From Dyadobacter koreensis (GTDB lineage Bacteria > Bacteroidota > Bacteroidia > Cytophagales > Spirosomataceae): a stretch of DNA of 64,000 nucleotides. The position numbers and the translations under genes were made by a program. Under the pieces are notes generated by a model. The model was not told where the DNA came from. It saw only the letters and a list, made by a program, of their open reading frames with translations, and made no database searches. This document shows positions 17,542 through 26,448 of the stretch, one piece after another (position 1 is the first letter of the stretch; each line of letters begins with the position of its first letter). Location of the stretch: NCBI RefSeq assembly GCF_900108855.1, contig NZ_FNXY01000006.1:496001-560000 (forward strand), written 5' to 3'.

Positions 17542-18117
17542 TTAATTAGGATAGTATTTCTTTAAAAATATTAAATAAAGTTGAACACATATCCACCCAA
17601 CAATAAGACCAACCAGGGCTCCGACGAGAATATCACCAGGATAATGTACGCCCACATAAACCCGGCTATATGAGTAAAATGCTGCCCATGCAAACAGCCA
17701 GCCCATATTATTGATCTTATTCTTAGTGAGTTGGAACCACACAATGGCCAACGAAAAGCTTGTTGCGGCGTGTGCAGATGCAAATCCATAGAGTCCTCCG
17801 CAGCCTCCGACATTATGAACTAGTCCTGAAAGTAATGGTTCATGACAAGGCCTGAAACGCATAAAATAAGGTTTCATCAGGCCAGATGTAACTTTATCTG
17901 CAAGGATTACAGCAGCAAGAACGGTTGCAATAATGGCAATAGATCTGAATTTCTCTGCCCTGACCGTTAGAAAAAGCAGAACAATGTACATGGGAATCCA
18001 CGTAAATTTAAACGTTCCCCAGCACATAATCGTATCAATCCAGGGCGTATGTTTTCCATTTAACCACAGAAATAAATCCTGGTCGCCATGAATGACTATG
18101 TCAATTGCTGTGGTCAT
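17542..18117 (-). CDS. PAP2-family membrane phosphatase
   Basis: This 191-residue integral membrane protein with about five helices belongs to the phosphatidic acid phosphatase type 2 superfamily. All three phosphatase motifs are present: K82-x6-R89-P90 (KPYFMRFRP), the S-x-H motif as SAH at 114-116, and R152-x5-H158-x3-D162 (SRVYVGVHYPGD). Likely substrates are undecaprenyl diphosphate or phosphatidic/phosphatidylglycerol phosphates at the membrane. The start codon overlaps the trpS stop by four bases (ATGA), indicating translational coupling. Confidence 0.9.
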   Translation of the reverse strand: MTTAIDIVIHGDQDLFLWLNGKHTPWIDTIMCWGTFKFTWIPMYIVLLFLTVRAEKFRSIAIIATVLAAVILADKVTSGLMKPYFMRFRPCHEPLLSGLVHNVGGCGGLYGFASAHAATSFSLAIVWFQLTKNKINNMGWLFAWAAFYSYSRVYVGVHYPGDILVGALVGLIVGWICVQLYLIFLKKYYPN

Positions 18118-19091
18118 GATCCAAATCCGAGAACACGGCGGACTTTGGAAATTGTCCGACGGGCGATCACACGCGCTTTTTCTTCGCCAGCTTTTAGAAT
18201 ACCTTCCAGTTCGTCATTATTGTTCATGTAGTAATTATAAAGGCGACGAGGCTCAGCATACCTGTCAAGGATTACTTCCAACAGTGCCTGTTTAGCATGG
18301 CCATACCCGTAACCACCGTTCAGATAATTCTGGCGCATGGTATCAATTTCTGCATCCGATGCCAGCAGCGAATATAGTTTAAACGTAATATCAGTTTCAG
18401 GATCCTTCGGTTCTTCCAGAGGTGTCGAATCAGAAACGATCTTTTTTATAACTTTTTTCAATTCATTTTCCGGAAGAAAAATATTGATGTAGTTATTGTA
18501 AGATTTACTCATTTTCTGCCCATCGATTCCGGGAATCGTCATCATTTTTTCATCGATTCTTGCCTCAGGAAGAATCAATACATCTTCGCCCGCAAGCTGA
18601 TTAAATCGTGAGGCAATGTCCCTGGCCATTTCAAGATGCTGTTTTTGATCTTTCCCAACTGGAATAATATTGGCATCGTAAAGCAAAATATCGGCTGACA
18701 TCAACACAGGATAAGTAAATAATCCGGCATTAACATCTGCAAGTTTTTCAGATTTGTCCTTGAAAGAAGTTGCATTTTGCAGCATCGGGAAAGGCGTGAA
18801 GCAGCTCAGATACCAGGAAAGTTCTGCATGTTCCTGAACCCGGGATTGTCTCCAGAAAACATTTTTGTCAGTATCAAACCCAAAAGCAAGCCAGGTTGAC
18901 GCAATGGAGCGAACATATAACTCACGCTCGGCGCCGTTTTTCAGAGTGGTCAGCGAATGAAGATCCGCGATAAATAGAAATGATTCGTTGTCTGGATTTC
19001 TGGATAGTTCGACAGCGGGCTGGATTGCGCCCAAAAGGTTTCCCAAATGAGGCAGTCCGCTACTTTGTATCCCGGTAAGAATTCTGGCCAT
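18114..19091 (-). CDS. trpS: Tryptophanyl-tRNA synthetase
   Basis: This class I aminoacyl-tRNA synthetase charges tRNA-Trp. It has 325 residues. The HIGH-type motif is PHLGN at 14-18 (SSGLPHLGNLLGA) and the KMSKS loop occurs as GQKMSKSYNNY. The trpS-specific stretches LLYDANIIPVGKDQKQHLEMARDIA and PEARI are also present. It leads a four-gene minus-strand run. Confidence 0.97.
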   Translation of the reverse strand: MARILTGIQSSGLPHLGNLLGAIQPAVELSRNPDNESFLFIADLHSLTTLKNGAERELYVRSIASTWLAFGFDTDKNVFWRQSRVQEHAELSWYLSCFTPFPMLQNATSFKDKSEKLADVNAGLFTYPVLMSADILLYDANIIPVGKDQKQHLEMARDIASRFNQLAGEDVLILPEARIDEKMMTIPGIDGQKMSKSYNNYINIFLPENELKKVIKKIVSDSTPLEEPKDPETDITFKLYSLLASDAEIDTMRQNYLNGGYGYGHAKQALLEVILDRYAEPRRLYNYYMNNNDELEGILKAGEEKARVIARRTISKVRRVLGFGS

Positions 19092-19122
19092 TTATTTAAT
19101 TAACTAATTTACTTGTATTAAA

Positions 19123-19330
19123 TTACAAACGTGGTTTTCGGCGATTATCCCAGAATTGGAGTAGTATGACTACATCATTTTCAATCTGGTAAAAAAGGGA
19201 GCACCGTTTGTTTAAGAAACCTTTTCGAATAGAAGAATTTGAAGCTGATGCCTCAAAATACGGTAAATTGGCAATTTCTTATATCGTGTTGTTAAGGGTT
19301 CTTACAAATTTTAGTGCTTGTTTTTCTGAT
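19123..19330 (-). pseudogene. Remnant of a RelE/ParE-family toxin gene
   Basis: The frame reads EKQALKFVRTLNNTI, then an in-frame TAA (19281-19279), then EIANLPYFEASASNSS, GFLNKRCSLFYQIEND and VVILLQFWDNRRKPRL up to TAA at 19125-19123. The CSLFY...FWDNRRKP ending is typical of the C-terminus of RelE/ParE toxins in Bacteroidota. The N-terminus is missing and the stop codon interrupts the core, so the gene is dead. Alternative: stop-codon readthrough, which is unlikely given that the start is also lost. Confidence 0.6.
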
Positions 19331-19486
19331 CTGTGCTCTTCGGTGTGTGTGTGACATAACCGAAGCTTCTTGAGCTTCGATTTCAAGTTGTTTTTTGATC
19401 TTATTCCAATATTCAATCGGTATCACGCCAGCTGTCTTTTCACCCTTTTCATTTAACAAAATTGAAGGTTCATAATTTTCAGTTGA
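19292..19486 (-). pseudogene. Remnant of the partner antitoxin gene
   Basis: Without a start codon, the frame reads NYEPSILLNEKGEKTAGVIP then IEYWNKIKKQLEIEAQEAS and drifts into a CA-repeat region before a stop at 19294-19292. The sequence resembles the short Phd/YefM-like antitoxins that precede RelE/ParE toxins (set-value strand, then a V-I-P-x-E-x-W helix). The order antitoxin then toxin on the minus strand is the normal one for such modules. The upstream part is lost. Confidence 0.5.
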
Positions 19487-19628
19487 TTATGAGTTTTAAA
19501 GAAACTTCGTTACTTCAATTCGTAAAATTCGTTAAATTGATTCAGAAAAACGTGGTAAATTTGATATTTGTAAATTGTTTCAGGTTTACAAAACCTGAAA
19601 AACAGATTCTTATCTCAGAATATATTTT

Positions 19629-20318
19629 ATGCTTCAATCATCAACACTGAAATTTCTGACTGACTTAGTTCAAAATAACAATAGGGAATGGTTTCTTGAA
19701 AACAGAAATCGATATGACGACTCCAAAGCAGATCTCGAAAAATTAGTCGGTACCCTGATTACAGAAGTTGGTAAATTCCACGATTTGGGAAACCTTCAAG
19801 TGAAAGATTGCATTTTCAGAATTAACCGTGACGTCCGTTTTTCAAAAAATAAAGATCCATACAAAAGTAATTTAAGTGCCGGTATTGGTCCGGGCGGAAG
19901 GAGTTCTGGCCGTGTTGATTATTATCTCCACATTCAGCCAGGCGGACAGTCATTTTTGGGCGGCGGAATGTGGGATGCGACAGCGGAACAATTGGCTAAA
20001 TATCGTCAGGAGGTGGATTATAATGCTGACGAATTAAAAAGCATTATCAATGACAAGGAGTTTCGTGAATATTATCCTGAAATCTCCGGTGAATCTTTAA
20101 AAACGGCTCCCAAAGGTTATCCGAAAGATCATCCGGAAATTGAATTGCTGCGAAGAAAACAACTATTTTTTATACATCGGTTTTCTGATAAAGATGTGAC
20201 CTCGAAGGGTTTCGCGGATTCTATTGTTAAAGGAATGAAATTGCTGAAACCTTATACCGATTTTATGAATTATATATTGTACGATGCCAATCCGGAAGCC
20301 GAGGATATTCAGTTGTAA
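19629..20318 (+). CDS. DUF2461 domain protein
   Basis: This 229-residue soluble protein of the DUF2461 (TIGR02453) family spans nearly the whole sequence. Signatures are FLTDLVQNNNREWFLENRNRY near the start, then FRINRDVRFSKNKDPYKSN, and YYLHIQPGGQSFLGGGMWD, in which D/E and Arg residues are conserved. Function is unknown. It lies 57 bases before dnaE. A TAAATTTG box at 19556-19563 may be its -7 element. Confidence 0.88.
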   Translation: MLQSSTLKFLTDLVQNNNREWFLENRNRYDDSKADLEKLVGTLITEVGKFHDLGNLQVKDCIFRINRDVRFSKNKDPYKSNLSAGIGPGGRSSGRVDYYLHIQPGGQSFLGGGMWDATAEQLAKYRQEVDYNADELKSIINDKEFREYYPEISGESLKTAPKGYPKDHPEIELLRRKQLFFIHRFSDKDVTSKGFADSIVKGMKLLKPYTDFMNYILYDANPEAEDIQL

Positions 20319-20375
20319 AGATTGAATGATAGAATTAGTGATTGATTGACTTGAGCGAATCTTCAAATAAAAAAT

Positions 20376-23300
20376 ATGCAATTTTCCCACTTACACTGCC
20401 ACACCCAGTTTTCACTTCTCGACGGCGCTGCTGATATCAAAAAGCTTTTTAAAAAGGCGAAGGAAGATAATATGCCGGCCGTTGCCATCACCGATCACGG
20501 AAACATGTTTGGTGTTTTCGAGTTTGTGGCGGAAGGTAATAAGCAAGGTATAAAACCGATTGTCGGCTGCGAGTTTTATGTGGTGGAAGACCGCCATATC
20601 CGGCAGTTTACAAAAGAGAAAAAAGATGTTCGCCACCATCAGCTGCTTTTGGCAAAAGATGAGATCGGATATAAAAATCTTGTTAAAATGTGCTCGCTCG
20701 GATTTATCGAGGGGATGTATGGGAAGTATCCGCGTATCGATAAGGAGCTTATTGTAAAGTATCATAAGGGACTTATCGCGACAACTTGTTGTATTGGTGC
20801 GATTATTCCTAAAACGATTATTCGGAAGGGAGAAGCAGAAGCTGAAAAAGAATTTAAATGGTGGCTGGATCTTTTCGGAGACGATTTTTATGTTGAATTA
20901 CAACGCCACGAAATCCGTGACCAGTACATCGTAAACGAAGTCCTGATTCGTTTTGCACGAAAATATAATGTCAAGATTATCGCTTCCAATGACTCGCATT
21001 ATGTTGATCAGGAAGACTGGAATGCCCATGATATTTTGCTTTGTATCAACACCGGTGATAAACAAAGCACACCTTCGGCGAAGGATTTTGATGATGACAA
21101 AGGAATTCCGAAAGGGTCCCGATTTGCATTTTTTAATGATCAATTCTATTTCAAGAATACCAGCGAAATGATGAAGTTGTTTAACGACCTGCCAGAGTCG
21201 ATAGACAATACCAACGAAATCGTTGACAAAATTAAAACACTCAATCTTAACAAAGATATTTTACTGCCAAACTTTCCAATCCCGGAAGAATTCAAGACGC
21301 ATACGCTGTCTGAAATGGTTGGTAACAAGGAGCTGACAGCTGACGTTTTGAATCAGTGGGAATATCTTCGCCACCTGACTTTTGAAGGAGCAAAATTTAA
21401 ATATGGTACAATAACAGCCGAAATTGAGGATCGTCTGAACTTCGAGTTGAACACAATCCGAAATATGGGTTTCCCGGGTTACTTCCTGATTGTGGCAGAC
21501 TTCATAGATGCCGGGCGTAAGATGGGCGTATTTATTGGTCCGGGACGCGGGTCGGCGGCCGGTTCGGTCGTTGCTTATTGTACCGGGATTACTAATATAG
21601 ACCCGATTAAATATGACCTTCTTTTTGAGCGTTTCCTGAACCCTGACCGTATTTCACTTCCCGATATTGATACCGATTTCGATGACGAAGGCCGGCAGAA
21701 AGTGATTGATTATGTAGTTAAGAAATATGGTTATAACCAGGTTGCGCAGATTGTGACCTATGGCACAATGGCGGCTAAATCTGCGATCAAGGATGTTGCG
21801 CGTGTGATGGATCTTCCCCTGCAGGATGCCAATATGCTTGCTAAACTTGTGCCCGATAAGCCTGCCTATAACATGACTTTGTCGAGAATTTTCTCTGCGC
21901 CACTGGAAGGTGAAGGAAGCTTGACAAAGAAAGAAGGAATTGCGCCGGAAGAGCTGGATAATGTGAAGAAGATGCGTGCCATTATTTCAGGTAATGATCT
22001 TCAGGCAAGCGTTTTGCAGGAGGCCCGAAGGCTGGAAGGGACCGTTAGGAATACAGGTATCCACGCTGCGGGAATTATCATTGCGCCAAGTGACTTGACG
22101 GAAATTATTCCGGTGAGTACTTCAAAAGATTCCGACTTTTTGATAACCCAATATCAGGGAAAAATCATTGAAGATGCCGGTGTAATTAAAATGGACTTTT
22201 TGGGTCTGCGAAACCTGACGATTATCAAGGAAGCGCTTCGTCTGATCAAACGGAATCATGGTGTGGAAATCATCATTGATGATGTGCCGCTGGATGATCC
22301 GAAGGTATTCGAACTTTTCCAGAGAGGTGATACCAACGCAATTTTCCAGTTCGAATCCGACGGTATGAAAAAGCATATGCGGGATCTTATACCGGATCGC
22401 TTCGAGCACCTTATCGCAATGAACGCTTTGTATCGTCCGGGGCCAATCGCCTATATCCCAAACTTTATTCGCCGGAAAAATGGACAGGAGGAAATTACTT
22501 ACGATTTGCCTGAACTGGAAGAATATCTGGCAGATACTTATGGTATTACGGTTTATCAGGAACAGGTAATGCTTTTGTCCCAGAAACTGGGCGGATTTAC
22601 CAAGGGACAGGCCGATACCTTGCGTAAGGCGATGGGTAAAAAGCAGATCGAAACCCTGAACAAGATGAAGGGGTATTTCATGAAAGGTGGGGAAGAAAAA
22701 GGCCTTGACCTAAAAAAACTTGAAAAGATCTGGACTGACTGGGAAGCTTTTGCATCCTATGCGTTCAACAAATCTCACTCAACTTGTTATGCTTTTGTTG
22801 CATACCAAACGGCGTATCTTAAAGCACATTATGCGGCTGAGTACATGTCTGCGGTATTGACAAGTTCGCTGGGTAACATTGAAAAAATTACCTTCTTCAT
22901 GGAAGAATGTAAAAATCTCGGCATTACGGTTCTCGGTCCGGATATCAATGAATCGGATCGTCAGTTTAATGCCACGGGGCGCGGAGAAATTCGGTTTGGA
23001 CTTGCCGGCGTAAAAGGGAGTGGGGACGCTGCGGTTGAATCGATCATTGAAGAACGTGACGCAAACGGGCCGTTTAAAGATATTTTTGATTTTATTATTC
23101 GGGTAAATTTAAGGACTGTAAATAAGAAAACGCTGGAAAGTCTTGCTTACGCGGGTGGGTTCGATTGCTTTGAAGAATATCATCGTGCACAATATTTTAC
23201 CTCGGAAGCGGGCGGTGATGTTGGAACATTTATTGAGCGTCTGATTCGTTACGCAAATAATTATCATGCAGAAAAAGCATCTGCCCAGTCATCGTTATTC

Positions 23301-24029
23301 GGAGCTTTTGGCGGAAACGAAGCTTTGATGGTGAAACCAAAACCAGCCGATGTTCAGCCTTGGGATGATTTGGCTAAATTGCGTTACGAGCAGGAGGTGG
23401 TAGGGTTCTACATTTCTGGCCATCCGCTGGATACTTTCAGAATAGAGCTCGATAATTTCTGCAACGGTACACTGGATGAACTGATGGTGATTCCCGAAGG
23501 TGAACGAGCGCCGAAACATTTTGGAAAGGATATCAGCGTCGGTGGAATTGTGACAAGTGTTATGGAGCGGATGTCGAAAAACGGAAACCCTTTTATTATT
23601 TTCAAAATAGAAGATTATAAGGGTTCTGTTGAAATGCTGCTTGGAGGCGAAGATTGTGTAAGGTTTAAGAACTACCTTGAAATCGGCCGCTTTTTATATA
23701 TAAAAGGTAAAATTCAAAATCGATGGAAGCAAGAAGATCAGTTTGAATTTAAAATTTCTTCTATTCAGTTACTGACCGAAATCCGGGATAAGATGTGCAA
23801 AAAAATAAAAATTAGCCTGACGCTAGACCAGATCGATGCGGAATTTATAGAACTGTTAAGTGACACATTTAGTAATAATCCTGGTCAATGTCCTGTGAAT
23901 ATGACAGTTAAAGATCCGGAAAGTCACCTTGAAGTCGAAATGGCACTTAGAAGTTACCGCGTATCGCCGACGAATGAGTTATTTAAAACGCTGAAGGGAT
24001 TTCCTGGTGTGAATTTTTATCTTAATTAG
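20376..24029 (+). CDS. dnaE: DNA polymerase III subunit alpha (replicative polymerase)
   Basis: This is the catalytic subunit of the replicative DNA polymerase, with 1217 residues. The PHP domain occupies about 1-290 with intact metal-binding pattern (H5-L-H7-C-H9, D40-H41-G42, NDSH at 205-208). The palm domain has the nucleotide-binding GPGRGSAAGS at 388-397 and the catalytic pair D430/D432 in LPDIDTDF. The fingers region contains QVAQIVTYGTMAAKSAIKD. The C-terminal third carries a helix-hairpin-helix segment and an OB fold (SVGGIVTSVMERMSKNG). It is DnaE1 type, not the DnaE2/ImuC mutasome form, judging by size and intact PHP residues. Confidence 0.97.
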   Translation: MQFSHLHCHTQFSLLDGAADIKKLFKKAKEDNMPAVAITDHGNMFGVFEFVAEGNKQGIKPIVGCEFYVVEDRHIRQFTKEKKDVRHHQLLLAKDEIGYKNLVKMCSLGFIEGMYGKYPRIDKELIVKYHKGLIATTCCIGAIIPKTIIRKGEAEAEKEFKWWLDLFGDDFYVELQRHEIRDQYIVNEVLIRFARKYNVKIIASNDSHYVDQEDWNAHDILLCINTGDKQSTPSAKDFDDDKGIPKGSRFAFFNDQFYFKNTSEMMKLFNDLPESIDNTNEIVDKIKTLNLNKDILLPNFPIPEEFKTHTLSEMVGNKELTADVLNQWEYLRHLTFEGAKFKYGTITAEIEDRLNFELNTIRNMGFPGYFLIVADFIDAGRKMGVFIGPGRGSAAGSVVAYCTGITNIDPIKYDLLFERFLNPDRISLPDIDTDFDDEGRQKVIDYVVKKYGYNQVAQIVTYGTMAAKSAIKDVARVMDLPLQDANMLAKLVPDKPAYNMTLSRIFSAPLEGEGSLTKKEGIAPEELDNVKKMRAIISGNDLQASVLQEARRLEGTVRNTGIHAAGIIIAPSDLTEIIPVSTSKDSDFLITQYQGKIIEDAGVIKMDFLGLRNLTIIKEALRLIKRNHGVEIIIDDVPLDDPKVFELFQRGDTNAIFQFESDGMKKHMRDLIPDRFEHLIAMNALYRPGPIAYIPNFIRRKNGQEEITYDLPELEEYLADTYGITVYQEQVMLLSQKLGGFTKGQADTLRKAMGKKQIETLNKMKGYFMKGGEEKGLDLKKLEKIWTDWEAFASYAFNKSHSTCYAFVAYQTAYLKAHYAAEYMSAVLTSSLGNIEKITFFMEECKNLGITVLGPDINESDRQFNATGRGEIRFGLAGVKGSGDAAVESIIEERDANGPFKDIFDFIIRVNLRTVNKKTLESLAYAGGFDCFEEYHRAQYFTSEAGGDVGTFIERLIRYANNYHAEKASAQSSLFGAFGGNEALMVKPKPADVQPWDDLAKLRYEQEVVGFYISGHPLDTFRIELDNFCNGTLDELMVIPEGERAPKHFGKDISVGGIVTSVMERMSKNGNPFIIFKIEDYKGSVEMLLGGEDCVRFKNYLEIGRFLYIKGKIQNRWKQEDQFEFKISSIQLLTEIRDKMCKKIKISLTLDQIDAEFIELLSDTFSNNPGQCPVNMTVKDPESHLEVEMALRSYRVSPTNELFKTLKGFPGVNFYLN

Positions 24030-24118
24030 AACGGAAATTCAAGAATTCCGGAACTTTTATACCGCTTATTTCATTATTATCTCAACTAATTAATATCAAA
24101 AAATAGACACTTATTGAC

Positions 24119-24451
24119 ATGGGAAAAGCACTTGAAATTACCGATAGCACCTTCGAAGAACTTATTCAAGGCGATCAGCCTGTACTTGTTGATTTCTGGG
24201 CTGAGTGGTGTGGTCCTTGTAAAATGATCGGACCGGTTGTTGAGCAATTGGCTGGTGAGTATGAAGGAAAAGCCGTTATTGGTAAAATGGACGTAGATAT
24301 GAATTCAGCTATCCCAGCTAAATTTGGTATCCGTAGTATCCCTACTTTAATGATCTTCAAAAATGGTCAGTTGGTAGATAAAGTGGTAGGTGTTGTGCCT
24401 AAAACTACATTGGAAGATAAATTAAATGCACAGATCGTAGCGACTGTTTAA
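24119..24451 (+). CDS. trxA: Thioredoxin
   Basis: This small disulfide reductase of 110 residues has the active site WCGPCK (FWAEWCGPCKMIGP), the buried Asp in LVDFWAEW, the cis-Pro in RSIPTLMIF and the terminal FKNGQLVDKVVG segment. It acts in the cytoplasm as electron donor for ribonucleotide reductase and other enzymes. The gene follows dnaE by 89 bases and ends at an intrinsic terminator. Confidence 0.96.
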   Translation: MGKALEITDSTFEELIQGDQPVLVDFWAEWCGPCKMIGPVVEQLAGEYEGKAVIGKMDVDMNSAIPAKFGIRSIPTLMIFKNGQLVDKVVGVVPKTTLEDKLNAQIVATV

Positions 24452-24475
24452 TTCAAGCAGTCTGAAGATTTATAT

Positions 24476-24504
24476 AAAAAGGGCTCCTCACGGAGCCTTT
24501 TTTA
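24476..24504 (+). terminator. Intrinsic terminator after trxA
   Basis: GGCTCC (24482-24487), TCAC loop, GGAGCC (24492-24497) followed by six T residues. The preceding A run extends the stem. It lies 25 bases after the trxA stop codon. Confidence 0.9.
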
Positions 24505-24627
24505 TTGATGTTCGGTATAGCGAAACCTGCCATGTTTTTTGCAGGAAAGAAAGCACTTGCGGAGCCAAACCGACAGCGTGGGAGCTAATTTTATTACCAG
24601 GAAACTCCATAAGCTTGCCGTAACGTG

Positions 24628-25518
24628 TTACTTTACATTCAAATAAATCATCTCCGAAATCCCGGCCAGCATTTTTTTATTTGATTTTTCATCATCCCAG
24701 TCTTTTGAAAGAAGAACAAGTACATATTTTCGTCCGTCAGGTAACAACACAATACCGCTATCATGTTGAACTTTTGAAATTGAGCCGGTTTTGTGGGCAA
24801 CCCTAACATTCTTTGGCAGCTTTCCGGGAATAATATCATTGAATTTTTGGTCCAGCAGAATTTTAATCATTGCGTCACAGGATTTCTGATCAACAACCTT
24901 TCCATTCGCTATGCCTTCAAATATTATCTTAAGATCGTAGGCATTAACAGTATTGTTCAAATTCTGTTGGAACGCTTTGGAATCTTCAACGCCGCGCAGA
25001 ATCTGAATATCCTTCGCTCCAAAATCCCGCATAGTCTGGGTAACATTCTTAGCGTCAATCAGATCGATAATAATATTAGTCGCCAGATTGCTGCTGACGA
25101 TAATCATTTCGTATACCAAATCTTTGATTGCCCTTTTTTGGCCGATCTGCCGATAGAGAACATGGTCACTGTCCTGAATTGAATCAAGGCTGAATAAACT
25201 TCCATCGACAATACTTTTAAACTCATTTTTTATCGTAACAGAATCCGTCAGCGCGAATTTTCCCAAAGCTGCCTGTTTGAAAACTTCGATCATAACCGGT
25301 GTCTTCATTGTACTTGCAGCGTGAAAGTTCTCATGCTCATTGATCAGCAATTCATCACCAGACGACAAATCTTTGAAAGCGACGGCATACGTCCCTTTAT
25401 ATTTATGAAGTTCAGCTAAAATTTTCTGCTTCAGCTTAATTGTATTCTGCTTAGGTTGAGCAAAAACCGGCAAATAACTAAACCAGGCCAGGATAATAAA
25501 GAGACTCAGTTTCTTCAT
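24628..25518 (-). CDS. Class A beta-lactamase-like serine hydrolase, exported
   Basis: The protein has 296 residues with a signal peptide ending PVFAQ at about 21. It keeps the class A layout: S69-T-M-K72 (nucleophile and general base), S142-S-N144 in place of SDN, a candidate omega-loop Glu at E178 (LRGVEDSKAFQQNLNN) and K243-T-G245 (HKTGS). It could be a true beta-lactamase or, more likely in this context, a penicillin-recognising hydrolase with another substrate. The Ser in the SDN position and low overall similarity argue for caution. It follows the aldose-epimerase gene with only three bases between them, so the two are cotranscribed. Confidence 0.8.
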   Translation of the reverse strand: MKKLSLFIILAWFSYLPVFAQPKQNTIKLKQKILAELHKYKGTYAVAFKDLSSGDELLINEHENFHAASTMKTPVMIEVFKQAALGKFALTDSVTIKNEFKSIVDGSLFSLDSIQDSDHVLYRQIGQKRAIKDLVYEMIIVSSNLATNIIIDLIDAKNVTQTMRDFGAKDIQILRGVEDSKAFQQNLNNTVNAYDLKIIFEGIANGKVVDQKSCDAMIKILLDQKFNDIIPGKLPKNVRVAHKTGSISKVQHDSGIVLLPDGRKYVLVLLSKDWDDEKSNKKMLAGISEMIYLNVK

Positions 25519-25521
25519 GAA

Positions 25522-26397
25522 TTATTCTTTGATCTCAATCGAATAAGAGGCTTTAAATGTGTTGCCTGCATCCAGTTTCAAAATTCCTTCTTTTGTTTCA
25601 AAATTCTGATCACTATCAGCAGTTTCTGCAATACCCAGCCAAGGTTCGATGCACACGAAATGCGCATTTGGTTTGGCCCAGATTCCCAAATATGGAAAGT
25701 CTGAATATTCAACGTGTAAAACCTGGGAAGATTTTTTGCTTTTCAGACTCACACTTTTTGAATTCAGGTTTTTAAAAATTAATGCATCGTTATCAAACAT
25801 GCTGGAATCCAGCGGAAGGATATTTGTGTTTTCGATCATCAGCTTAGTTTCCCTGCCGACCAAACCGTCTTTGGCCAAAAGCCATGTAGAGGCATTTTCT
25901 GTTTTTTCAAATTCGAGGTAATAATCCTCATATACTTCGTCGTCGTTGACCGGACATTTAAATGCAGGATGGCCTCCCAGTGAGAAAAACATTGTTTGCT
26001 TACCGAGATTGACAATCTTGTGAGAAACAGTGATTTTATTTCCTTCTAACGAAAAAGTGATCAGAAAATCAAATTCGTACGGATAAATCGAAAGAGTTTT
26101 TTCACTGAATTTCAGTCCGTAAGTCAAACTGTCCCTGGATTCTTCGATAAGTTTCACGTTCGGGTTGTTCCTCACAAAACCATGTCTGGGAACTTTAAAT
26201 TCTTTTCCTTTTATTAAGACATAACCATTTTTAACTGCACCGATCACCGGAAAAAGCACGGGTGCGTAGCTACCCCAGATATCCGGATTAGCGTCCCACA
26301 TATATTCTTTTCCAGATAATTTCGACTGGATCTGGCAAAGTTCGGCACCAAGTTCATTTACGCCTATTTTGAGGATATCGTTTTCTATTGTAGCCAT
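25522..26397 (-). CDS. Aldose 1-epimerase family protein
   Basis: This galactose-mutarotase-like beta-sandwich protein has 291 residues. Identifying segments are LGAELCQIQSK, YMWDANPDIWGSYAPVLFPVIG, VPRHGFVRN (conserved His) and FSLGGHPAFKCPV (second conserved His). The late catalytic Glu is probably in VCIEPWLG. The family equilibrates alpha and beta anomers of free sugars, and this LacX-like branch has uncertain substrates. It is flanked closely by the class III aminotransferase gene upstream (51 bases) and the beta-lactamase-like gene downstream. Confidence 0.88.
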   Translation of the reverse strand: MATIENDILKIGVNELGAELCQIQSKLSGKEYMWDANPDIWGSYAPVLFPVIGAVKNGYVLIKGKEFKVPRHGFVRNNPNVKLIEESRDSLTYGLKFSEKTLSIYPYEFDFLITFSLEGNKITVSHKIVNLGKQTMFFSLGGHPAFKCPVNDDEVYEDYYLEFEKTENASTWLLAKDGLVGRETKLMIENTNILPLDSSMFDNDALIFKNLNSKSVSLKSKKSSQVLHVEYSDFPYLGIWAKPNAHFVCIEPWLGIAETADSDQNFETKEGILKLDAGNTFKASYSIEIKE

Positions 26398-26448
26398 GGT
26401 TTTGTTAGTTTAATAATGCCGGTCGTATTCTTTTAAATTAACTGAAAT

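Noticed and set aside
19462..19650. 62-codon plus-strand ORF ahead of the DUF2461 gene
   Set aside because: It overlaps the promoter region and DUF2461 start, has no family resemblance and covers part of the decayed antitoxin on the other strand.
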